NCBI GenBank assembly: GCA_946902875.1 | Contig: OX336348.1 | Location: 11,371,741 to 11,435,740, forward strand | Reading direction: 5' to 3' | Origin: Nematopogon swammerdamellus | Taxonomy: Eukaryota > Arthropoda > Insecta > Lepidoptera > Adelidae | Length of the DNA stretch: 64,000 bases | In this document: piece by piece, positions 45,116-54,430 of the stretch | How the letters are laid out: each line of letters begins with the position of its first letter | Numbering within the stretch: position 1 is the stretch's first letter | Made by a program: the position numbers and the translations under genes | The notes under the pieces: model-generated | What the model was told of the DNA's origin: nothing | Databases searched by the model: none | Seen by the model: the letters and a program-made list of their open reading frames with translations, nothing else

Positions 45116-45690
45116 CGGTAACACGTTTATGTCTGTCCATTCTACTAAGTTCTGCAAAATGAATGTAGGGTTCCGTAACAAATGCATGTCTGTCTGTTCT
45201 ACTAAATTTAACATTTATTTCAAAATGAATGTAGGGTTCCGTAACAAATGCATGTCTATCCGTTCTACTAAATTTTACAATTTTCAACCAAGGTCCTCCG
45301 ACGGTTATTTTATAATAAAAGTAGGGTTCCGTAACACGTTTATGTCTGTCCATTCTACTAAGTTCTGCAAGATGAATGTAGGGTTCCGTAACAAATGCAT
45401 GTCTGTCCGTTCTACAAAATTTAACATTTATTTCAAAATGAATGTAGGGTTCCGTAACAAATGTATGTCTGTCCGTTCTACTAAATTTTACAATTTTCAA
45501 CCAAGGCCCTCCGACGGTTATTTTATAATAAAAGTAGGGTTCCGTAACAAATGTATGTCTGTTCGTTCTACTAAATTTCACAATTTTCAACCAAGGTCCT
45601 CCGACGGTTATTTTATAATAAAAGTAGGGTTCCGTAACATGTTTATGTCTGTCCATTCTACTAAGTTCTGCAACATCACCTACAACGTCC
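45110..45690 (+). repeat. Compound tandem repeat around GTAGGGTTCCGTAACA
   Basis: The core appears near 45,108, 45,166, 45,231, 45,323, 45,378, 45,443, 45,535 and 45,625. Spacings of about 55, 65 and 92 bases recur in that order, giving a 212-base higher unit, with the 92-base piece then repeated. Parallel open frames on both strands (192 and 224 codons) come from the repeat and have no protein family. Confidence 0.88.
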
Positions 45691-45817
45691 GTGATGTCAG
45701 CCCATAACACCGGGTAAACTAAGTGCCATGTCAGTACTTCCCCCTTTGATCGTACTGACTACACTGAACTGGTCGGAAAACACAAACTATTTACATAGCC
45801 GTTTCGACCGACGTTTA

Positions 45818-46035
45818 ATTCAGTGCGGTGGTACCAACCCGGTCAGGTTAAACCCTACCACCAAGTAAGATTAGGAGGGAAGGGACCTACAGTTTTACGA
45901 GGAATCCGAACCTCGGTCAGCCTCCAACGGTCAGCGGTCACCCATCCAAGTACTGACCGCACCCAGCGTTGCTTAACATTCAATAGCGACAGTTGACTGT
46001 CTGCACCACTGAGCTATCGAAGCTGACGTGGTCCT
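45818..46035 (-). mobile_element. 5S rRNA-derived SINE with tRNA-like A box
   Basis: On the minus strand: TCGATAGCTCAGTGGTGCAG (tRNA A-box-like, 46,007-46,017), then a 5S rRNA internal-promoter-like stretch at 45,977-45,934 (GTTAAGCAACGCTGGGTGC; GTACTTGGATGGGTGACCGC), a body, and the tail GGGTTGGTACCACCGCACTG. 5S rRNA genes carry GTTAAGCAACG and GTACTTGGATGGGTGACC as RNA polymerase III promoter elements, so this is a SINE with a 5S-type head. The tail is shared with elements at 61.5 and 62.5 kb. Confidence 0.8.
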
Positions 46036-46069
46036 ATTTTAATTGGGTCAAGATCGGATTGGAAAGCGA

Positions 46070-46105
46070 GGCGGAATCGCGAGGCCGAAGGCCGAGCGAT
46101 TCCGC
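46070..46105. repeat. Short hairpin with minisatellite core in the loop
   Basis: GGCGGAATCGC (46,070-46,080) and GCGATTCCGCC (46,095-46,105) enclose GAGGCCGAAGGCCGA, the core of the ~68-bp minisatellite. Confidence 0.75.
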
Positions 46106-46171
46106 CGAGTACATTAATAGCAAAAATTACTAAAAAAAACTGTGAAATAAAAAAAAAGTTTTAAAAAACAT

Positions 46172-46507
46172 AAAACCGACTTCCTAAAAAAAGGAAAACT
46201 AAAAAACTATTTAAAATAATAAAAATATAAAAACCGCCTTCAAAAATATATGAAATAAAAACCTAAAAAAAAAAACGAACCCTAGAGTTGAAGGCGGTGC
46301 TAAAGCAAGCAAAAATGATGCATGAAAGAAAACATGAGTGGATGATAATATCCTTTGTGATTTGTGTAGCCTTTTTAGCACCGCCTTCAACTCTAGGGTT
46401 CGTTTTTTTTTTTAGGTTTTTATTTCATATATTTTTGAAGGCGGTTTTTATATTTTTATTATTTTAAATAGTTTTTTAGTTTTCCTTTTTTTAGGAAGTC
46501 GGTTTTA
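46172..46507. mobile_element. Fold-back element with ~133-bp inverted arms
   Basis: Left arm 46,172-46,304 (AAAACCGACTTCCTAAAAAA ... GGCGGTGCTAAA) and right arm 46,374-46,507 are complementary apart from small A-run differences, around a 69-base loop. It lies exactly at the break of the LINE; the last bases AAAACCGAC could belong to either. Confidence 0.88.
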
Positions 46508-47735
46508 TTAATAATGTCGTCTCCTATTTTTAATTCTATATTTGTGTCATTATTTTTAGGAGACTTGCCTGTTTCTTCTTTAATAATAGCCCAGGCCATT
46601 TTGATTTTGTTGTCAGATTTTAACAGTTTATCTTTAAGAACAATTGCTTGGCTTTAATTGTAACTTGCTTAAAAATTTTACTGTACAACGAAACATACGC
46701 TCTAAGATTTGCATTGTTGTTTTGTTTTAACAAATCATACAAAAGAAATAATTTTTCTTTGGCTCTTACAATGCTAGGTTTGGCCCACTGTGCGAAATGT
46801 TTTTTTTTAACTACTCGTTTAGATTTCAGAGGCATGTGCATATTTAAATATCTAACAAAAGTGTTAAAGAAGTATTTAAAGTCAATTTTATTTTCATATT
46901 TTCCAAATTCTGCAACTAGATCCTTATTTAACGCATTTATTGTGTCACAATTAACTGTTCTACTCAATTTATATACAGATTTATTAATACATTTTGTTTC
47001 CCATTATAATGAGATTATTTGAGCATAATGGTCAGAGTGAATACCGTGAGATAAATTACATTGAATCGTTTCTGCATCAGTAAAAATATTATCTATGCAT
47101 GATGCGCATGAATCAGTTACTCTAGTGTATTCATATATAGTTTGGTTAAGTAAGAAACTATCCATTAGGTCAGATAAATCGTGTTTGTCATTTTTATTTA
47201 AAGGAAACCGAACATTGAAGTCCCCACATAATATTATTGATTTATTGTTATTACTATTAATTTTATATAAAACTTCTTCTAATTTATCTGAAAACGACAA
47301 TACACTCATTGAGGGTGACCTATATACAGACAATATGATAACAGATTCCATCTCAATACAGCTAACTTCAAATTCTTTCTCAACTGACATATTAACTATA
47401 TCTGGCCTATTCTTTGCTCTCAAGCCGTTTCTAAAAAAAATTATTGTCCCGACTCTAATAAATTTTTTTCTATGATAACTACTTATTACAGAATAATCTG
47501 GTACTTGTTGAGTGAGTAATTCACACGAGTCTGTCCAAGATTCTGAAATACAAAATATGTCTACATGGTTGTCTTTTAAAAATAACTCTAGTAACTGGCA
47601 TTTTCCTCGTAAGCCTTGAACATTTTGATGCCCAATTGTTAGCTTATTGTTTAGATGTTTTTTATTCTTATTACAAGTTTTAGTTTTATTAATTTTTACA
47701 GTACTGTTTGCTAACTTAGGCGAATAACTAGATTT
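46508..47735 (-). pseudogene. Split LINE, 5' part: endonuclease and linker
   Basis: The minus strand reads GHQNVQGLRGKCQLLELFL, FCISESWTDSCE, SVISSYHRKK, then IILCGDFNVRFP (catalytic Asp and Asn) and HGIHSDHYAQ (the SDH motif). These are the apurinic-like endonuclease boxes of non-LTR elements, which nick the target DNA. The linker follows with KHFAQWAKPSIVRAKEKL and SDNKIKMAWAIIKEETGKSP, ending GDDIINKT at 46,508. A TAA interrupts at about 47,004 after AQIISL, and a frameshift lies near 46,620. The 5' end is cut at 47,735 by a fold-back element, so ORF1 is missing. The reverse transcriptase continues at 40,807. Confidence 0.9.
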
Positions 47736-47972
47736 TTAAACGGTTTTATTTAGCTTGACTCCGTATATTTGTGGCTTTGTTTCTATCTTTGTTTCAAATC
47801 TTGCGACAACTTTTTCAACTACTTCTACTGAACCGATTTTTATGAAACTTTGCACACACATTGAGTTCTCGTGACAATACAATATTATGTTAATTTCAAC
47901 TTGGTAACGAGGGTCTGATGATGGAGTCAGGAGGTGTACAGTGGAACTTTTCAACCGTTACTAGTAACCCCC

Positions 47973-50915
47973 TGTGGGAACCGCTAAAACCACTAGAGTG
48001 TTATCGCATAGTGTCGTCGTAAATTTGCTTGAAATATAGTTTGAATAATTTTGTAATCACCAAGAAATCTCAATTCGCTCTGACATTTAGAGTAGAAATG
48101 GGTGAGAAACGGTTTTTTTTGTGTGCCGCTAACGGACAAAAAAAGGTTGAGCTGTGAGAGGAAAAGATGCAAGTGTTTGGCAGAATGACACACTAGAAAA
48201 CTCATAAATAAACCTATGTGGCGCGTCATAATAGCTTTCAGCTGTCGCTCCCCGAGTACCGTGAGACTAAATCGGGCGCGATGTGTGGTAGATAAAGCAA
48301 ACCGTTCTGGGAAATCGAAAAAAAATGTCCTTACGCGAAATTGGAAAAGAATGCAAGTACTGTGCACGTATATGAAATTGATTACAGAGGCATGGGTCAT
48401 CTCACGCTTCCCTCGTCAGCACGGATCGCCGTGGTGCGACCGTACCACATGTGGGCGTCGTTAGAAGCCTGGCGACCCGACGCATCGGACATCGCACGCT
48501 TCCCTCGTCAACCCGGATCGCGGTGGTCGGCCGTACCACACGCGGACGTCGGGAGAAGCCTGGAGACCAAAGGCGTGGGACATCGCCGTGGTCGCGCAGT
48601 ACCGCGCACGTTAGCGTCGTTAGAAGCCTGGCGACCAGACACATGGGACGAGGGACGGGTGCATTGCGCAGGGCGTAGCAAACGGCCCGCGCGACGCGAA
48701 CGTCGTGACAATGGCAGATCAGAACTGTAGTTGAATTTCAAAAAGTGCGGAGTATTGCGAATTATCAGTGAATTGAGGCCTTATCGCAGAGGCAGTGTAA
48801 AATTACGAACACAAGCGAAATTATGCGTTAAATGGACCTCGATCAAGACGAACTTATGTATGGAATAATAGATTAAGTTATCATGTAATTCTGTCATGTA
48901 AAAATTGTAATTAAAATTAGAATATTTGCATAGGAAAGTTCTCGTATCGATCAGTCGGATCGATACATACAGCGCCGCCTTTCGTCACAGAACGGAAATA
49001 TTATTGCTAAAACTGTTCTAATTTTGGTGTCGCCATCGTCTGACGGGTGGGGATGGAATTTGATAAAATTATAGCGGACTGGTGCGCTAAGCACGATTGT
49101 ATGCGATATTTCGCGAAGTTCATAGTTTTGATGTCAGAGGTCGCCTGGGTGTAGATGGAAGGAAAATGGAGAGGGAAGGGCTGTAACAAAACAAGTCGCA
49201 AGGGGTTGTGCGGGGCTTATTTTGTTGGAGTCGCCTCAGAGAGCGAATGTTTGCTCGGTTGCGATTAGGAACCAACTTTGGATATTATATAAAGTTAAAA
49301 TTTTCTTTTGTCACCTGAAGTAATAGCGAGTCATCTGGAGTAAATAGTACTGATTGTAGTTAAAGTCAGTGTGTGACGCCGGAGGCAGGGACGGAGGCGC
49401 GCAGAGACGTTCGAAAGAGCTGAGTACATTTTATTGTGTTGAAAGTCGAATTTTATTTGTCCGAATTATTTTGGGTTATGTTTCCATTGAGTCAGTATTA
49501 ATTAATTAAGACTAACAGCAGGATATAGCTGAGAGTTAGAGCTTTCGGACAAATAAAAGTTGAGCACTATTTACTAGAACTGTGTATATTGTTCCCATAT
49601 TAATTTTCAACCCCTTGTATTAAATTTTGGAGATACAGGGCGACCCACCTAGCTTGCATTAGAATATATCAGATTTCGCTACGGTTAGGCGGAAGTTTAG
49701 TGAATAAAGTCACATAGAACTGTAATTAAGAATTCATGGTTGTAATACATGTGTTTTTTTAAAAGAAGCCGAGCGAGTTTTTTCCAGTTCGCTCTTTTTC
49801 TCGCAAATAAATATAATTACAGCCTAAGAGCGAACGTTACAGAATTTATTAAGAAATATATGAACTAATCGAATTGAAGTTAATAAAATAAATAAACGCT
49901 ATTAGTTCATACTTACCATGTTTAATTTAATCTTTCCCTACCTATTTGAAACCTTATCAGTAGAAGATTAAAAGTAAAAACCACAATTTTCAATTAATGG
50001 TTCATGGAGTAATTAACTCACTGCAGTAATTTAGAGTTTGAACTGATTATATTACGTAATATTTTGGATTAAATTCTAGTTTCATTCCTTGAGTTCTCAT
50101 GACAAGCAAATATAATTGTTGGATTAGTTTGGCAATTAGTCTACTTTCACTAATATAGGATTGCAATCATTTCTGAGACCTATCAATATTACACTGAGGT
50201 TCCTTAACAAAGAGAAGCATTACTGGATAATTTCTGAACTTCATGAATTTCTGTATTTGCCGACAAGAGTCGGGAGATTTTTCACTCCATTATAGCACAC
50301 CATAAAAGGAGAGAAATATAGTGAATACCTATTGAATGGAGGCTGACAAGCTTCGGATGTAATTGGCTAATTAATTACACCAATATATGACTATGTGAAC
50401 CCGCCGTATATCACTAGAGTTTTATGGTTTGGCTGTAACTGACGGTCGGTAGGGATGTGAACTCAAATAAGGGAAATAAATGCGCATTGGATTTATCTGC
50501 CTGGCAGGTAAAACCATTATAATTATAATCTCACGAAGAAGGGGGCCCACTTCGCTCATTATTCTATATCTCATTTAACAGCACCGAGGTGGGTTATCTG
50601 AGATAGTGAGAATACATCTACTGAAATATATGAAATTCGTCTGAAATTCAGTTTTGTATAGGTCACACAAGCCAGTTAGGTCCACACATAACATTAGTAC
50701 ACGACTTGGCCGGTCTACAGTTAATTTCCTTGGCCACACATCACAAGTAGTAAGGAAATAATTGCAATACATTTATTAGTGAAGTCATGACAATAAAGCC
50801 TATCTGACTAGAGGCTAGATTAAACTGTTGAAATAACTGGTATGTACTGAGTATCAGTTATATAATTATATTAATTTAAAGAAAAAAATTCTAAACGCCC
50901 GAGGTCCTTCTCACA
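47973..50915 (+). mobile_element. 2.94-kb TG...CA insertion in the 130-bp array (LTR-like?)
   Basis: Begins TGTGGGAACC and ends CCTTCTCACA, so the first and last eight bases are imperfect inverted repeats (TGTGGGAA/TGTGAGAA) in TG...CA form. The flanks rejoin into a normal unit (TAACCCCC / CTCGAG). The interior has no convincing gene. A GC-rich part at 48,400-48,720 repeats AGAAGCCTGG and CGTACCACA about every 80-100 bases, and much of the rest is AT-rich with AATAAA signals. A very long solo LTR is the simplest reading; a terminal-repeat element of another class is possible. Confidence 0.6.
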
Positions 50916-50916
50916 A

Positions 50917-52787
50917 CTCGAGTTTGGGCTCATTTGGTTGGTTTGGACGAGTGTCCCATACTTCTATCAATACACTAAGTGACGAGGGTCTGATGATGGA
51001 GTCAGGAGGTGTACAGTGGAACTCTTCAACCGTTACTAGTAACCCCCTCGAGTTTGGGCTCATTTGGTTTGTTTGGAAGAGTGTCCCATACTTCTACAAA
51101 TACACTTGGTGACGAGGGTCTAATGATGCAGTCAGGAGGTGAACAGTGGAACTCTTCAACCGTTACTAGTAACTACCTCGAGTTTGGGCTCATTTGGTTG
51201 GTTTGGACGAGTGTCCCATACTGCTACCAATACACTTGGTGACGAGGGTCTGATGATGGAGTCAGGAGGTGTACAGTGGAACTCTTCAACCGTTACTAGT
51301 AACCTCCTCGAGTTTGGGCTCATATGGTTGGCTTGGACGAGTGTCCCATACTTCTACCAATACACTTGGTGACGAGGGTCTCATGATGGAGTCAGGAGGT
51401 GAACAGTGGAACTCTTCAACCGTTACTAGTAACCCCCTCGAGTTTGGGCTCATTTGGTTGGTTTGGACGAGTGTCCCATACTTCTATCAATACACTTGGT
51501 GACGAGGGTCTGATGATGGAGTCAGGAGGTGGACAGTGGAACTCTTCAACCGTTACTAGTAACCCCCTCGAGTTTGTGCTCATATGGTTGGTTTGGACGA
51601 GTGTCACATACTTCTACCAATACACTTGCTGACGAGCATCTGATGATGGAGTCAAGAGGTGTACAGTGGAACTCTTCAACCGTTACTAGTAACCCCCTCG
51701 AGTTTGGGCTCATATGGTTGGTTTGGACGACTGTCCCATACTTCTCCCAATACACTTGGTGACGAGGGTCTTATGATGGAGTCAGGAGGTGGACAGTGGA
51801 ACTCTTCAACCGTTACTAGTAACCCCCTCCAGTTTGGGCTCATTTCGTTGGTTTGGACGAGTGTCCCATACTTCTAACCAATACACTTGGTGACGAGGGT
51901 CTGATGATGGAGGCAGGAGGTGTACAGTGGAACTCTTCAACCGTTACTATTAACCCCCTAGAGTTTGGGCTCATATGGTTGGTGTGGACGAGTGTCCCAT
52001 ACTTCTACCAATACACTTGGTGACGAGGGTCTGATGATGGAGTCAGGAGGATGACAGTGTAACTCTTCAACCGTTACTAGTAACCCCCTCATGTTTGGGC
52101 TCATTTGGTTGGTTTGGACGAGTGTCCCATACTTCTACCAATACACTTGGTGACGAGGGTCTGATGATGGAGTCAGGAGGTGTACAGTGGAATTCTTCAA
52201 CGGTTACTAGTAACCCCCTCGAGTTTGGGCTCATATGGTTGGTTTGGACGAGTGTCCCATACTTTTACCAATACACTTGGTGATGAGGGTCTGATGATGG
52301 AGTCAGGAGGTGTACAGTGGAACTCATCAACCGTTACTAGTAATTTCCTCGAGTTTGGGCTCATTTGGTTGGTTTGGACGAGTGTCCCATACTTCTACCA
52401 ATACACTTGGTGACGAGGGTCTGATGATGGAGTCAGCAGGTGTACAGTTGAACTCTTCAACCTTTACTAGTAACCCCCTTTAGTTTGGGCTCATTTGGTT
52501 TGTTTGAACGAGTGTCCTATCCCATACTTCTACCAATACACTTGGTGACGAGGGTCTGATGATGGAGTCAGGAGGTGTACAGTGGAACTCTTCAACAGTT
52601 ACTAGTAAACCCCTCGAGTTAGGGGCCCATATGGTTGGTTTGGACGAGTGTTCCATACTTCTACCAATACACTTGGTGACGAGGGTGTGATGATGGAGTC
52701 AGGAGGTGTACAGTGGAACTCTTCAACCGTTACTAGTAACCCCCTCGAGTTTGGGCTCTCTTGGTTTGTTTGGACGAGTGTCCCATA
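50917..52787 (+). repeat. 130-bp tandem repeat array, ~14 units (copy 4)
   Basis: Continues the array interrupted at 47,972. Carries the six-base GAGTGTCCTATCCCATAC variant at about 52,515 also found in copy 2. Confidence 0.95.
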
Positions 52788-53173
52788 CTTGTCGAACGCA
52801 AAAGTATGAAACAGACATACCATCTGTTCAATTTGATTTTGAAAGAGACGGCGGACACCTTATCCATCCTAAAGCCATACAGTTTCCAGCAAAGTTTAAT
52901 TATGGAACAGCTGAGAGACGGATGTTACCGATAATTTTGTCATGGGCCTCCACTGTCCATAAAATGCAGGGCAGTACTGTTGACCGTGCTGTCGTGTATT
53001 TGGGCTCCAGACTATTTGAGGAGGGTCAAGCGTATGTTGCATTGAGTCGCGTAAAGTCTTTAGAAGGGTTATGTATTGGGGAGCTTGATTATGAGTAATT
53101 GACAGGTAAGAAACCGAGTAACAAAGATGCAATGAGAGAGTTGGAAAGGATGACGAGTTTACATAATGAATGA
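52787..53173 (+). pseudogene. PIF1-like helicase, C-terminal fragment (copy 4)
   Basis: [60 protein letters not shown] and [20 protein letters not shown], then TAA (53,096-53,098) before LTGKKPSNKDAM and a final TGA at 53,171-53,173. It keeps motifs V and VI of PIF1/RecD-type helicases and lacks the ATP-binding half. The premature TAA is at the same codon as in copy 2. The upstream frame runs into the satellite. Confidence 0.87.
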
Positions 53174-53207
53174 TACGAGCCAAAAATCAAACTAAAAACG
53201 AGTAAAT

Positions 53208-53754
53208 AAAAAAATAGGTAAAAAAACTTTTAAGTTAAACGGTTTTATTAAAAATAAAAAACTAGAAAAAAAACAGCTGTACAAAAAATTGAAAATAATA
53301 AAGACACAAGCCTGGGCCTTCTTAAGATTTTACGTCTGGGTAAGAAATCGTGCAATACTAGCGTGCTGTCTTCTCATGTCGGATGCCAAAGGGCACATTG
53401 TGTCGCAGCGTCAGCGGAATACGTAATAAATTTTGACTTTTAACAGACTAATATAAAAACGTGGGGCGTATAATATGCGTAATAAATAACATGCGCCCCA
53501 CGTTTTTATATTAGTCTGTTAAAAGTCTCAATTTATTACTTATTCCGCTGACGCAGCGACACAATGTGCCCTTTGGCATCCGACATGAGAAGACAGCACG
53601 CTAGTATTGCACGATTTCTTACCCAGACGTAAAATCTTTAGAAGGCGCAGGCTTGTGTCCTTATTATTTTCTATTTTTTGTACAGCTGTTTTTTTTCTAG
53701 TTTTTTATTTTTAATAAAACCGTTTAACTTAAAAGTTTTTTTACCTATTTTTTT
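53208..53754. repeat. Fold-back terminus of copy 4
   Basis: Left arm 53,208-53,468, 25-base spacer, right arm 53,494-53,754; about 261 bases each. Differences are limited to a few substitutions (for example GTCGCAGCG against CGCTGCGAC partners) and A-run lengths. The outer tip is TACCTATTTTTTT. Confidence 0.93.
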
Positions 53755-53760
53755 AAGTAT

Positions 53761-53994
53761 GCACACCTCTGACACATACTTCACACATTTAACATATATC
53801 GTCGGGTCCACATTTGCTGCCGCAGCACCCGCCATCAGTATGACAACGTCGTTCCCTTGCATGTCGGAGACCTTGCACGGGAAATCTTTGATGACCTCAG
53901 TGATCGGCGCGGCCGGCTTACATAGAGCGGTGACGTTGGCAGATGACTCACACACCTCCCTGTAGTGCTGCGCCATGCCAAGACCGTGCTCGTC
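53761..53994 (-). pseudogene. Fragment of a LINE ORF1-like SGNH/esterase domain
   Basis: The minus strand from 53,994 reads LSDEHGLGMAQHYREVCESS, then ALCKPAAPITEVIKDFPCKV and NDVVILMAGAAAANVDPT before the fold-back element cuts it at about 53,755. The pattern (G/S)DEHG at the start and VILMAG later, about 60 residues apart, resembles the SGNH-hydrolase-like domain found in ORF1 proteins of several insect LINEs. That assignment is from recall of the family pattern and is moderate. About 75 residues remain, without stop codons. Confidence 0.5.
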
Positions 53995-53995
53995 G

Positions 53996-54430
53996 CTAAG
54001 GACGGGTGGGTTGGGAAGGATGTGTTCTCAAAAGCCCAATGTCAACAACAAAAGGGTGTTGAGTCTCTCTGCGACGAGTCATGCGGAGATAGGACGGGTG
54101 GCAGGGAATAAGGGATGCTAGTTCCGCAGAGCAGCGTCCGTGATAGTATCTGTAAAACAGACTAAGCGAACCCACAAACCGTCTGTGACTCAGGGACTCC
54201 AGACCATCTGTAAGTTTCGGGTCACCAACAAGACGGATGGCTCGGCGCTGTATCGAGTCCAAGGATGCTAGCAGATAATGGGGACTACCCTCCCAGATGT
54301 GACTGCAGTACTCCATCACCGGCCTAATCTGAGTTTTGTACAACAGGAATAGTTGTGCCGTAAACTTTGTTGTAAACTGAAAAGGAATCTTTACGAAGCG
54401 ATCTGTTTGTGCCACAGAGCTGTTCTGCGG
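53996..54430 (-). pseudogene. LINE C-terminal domain fragment
   Basis: The minus strand reads FLLYKTQIRPVMEYCSHIWE, LLASLDSIQRRAIRLVGDPK, LSHRRFVGSLSLFYRYYHGR and CHPSYLRMTRRRETQHPFVV. This is the same post-RT tail as at 13,246-13,862 (LYK.QIR..EYCSH.W; SLFYR...G.CS.EL) but with a clean frame of about 145 residues. No RT catalytic motif is present. It joins an ORF1-like piece on one side and an R1-type fragment on the other, so it is a scrap between later insertions. Confidence 0.82.

Larger units (their letters stand above)
47736..53754 (+). mobile_element. Helicase/satellite/fold-back element, copy 4 (interrupted)
   Basis: Tip TTAAACGGTTTTATTTAGC at 47,736, conserved end to 47,910, part of a 130-bp unit, then a 2.94-kb foreign insertion (47,973-50,915), about 14 further units to 52,787, helicase C-terminus to 53,173 and a complete palindrome to 53,754. 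Without the insertion it is about 3.1 kb. It is inserted at a T-run beside LINE endonuclease codons (left flank AACTAGATTTT, right flank TTTTAAGTATGC). Confidence 0.88.

Noticed and set aside
45036..45710. Overlapping 224- and 192-codon frames on opposite strands
   Set aside because: Both stem from the compound tandem repeat; repeated peptide blocks mirror the DNA period.
45934..45977. 5S rRNA gene
   Set aside because: Only the promoter-like 3' half is present and it is embedded in a SINE with a body and tail.
48216..48741. Arg-rich frames on both strands (75-129 codons)
   Set aside because: GC-rich short repeats inside the 2.94-kb insertion; no domain and all frames are open alike.
53671..53976. 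101-codon minus frame taken as one gene
   Set aside because: Its C-terminal third (KKIGKKTFKLNGFIKN) is the fold-back terminus; only the upstream part is the ORF1-like fragment.
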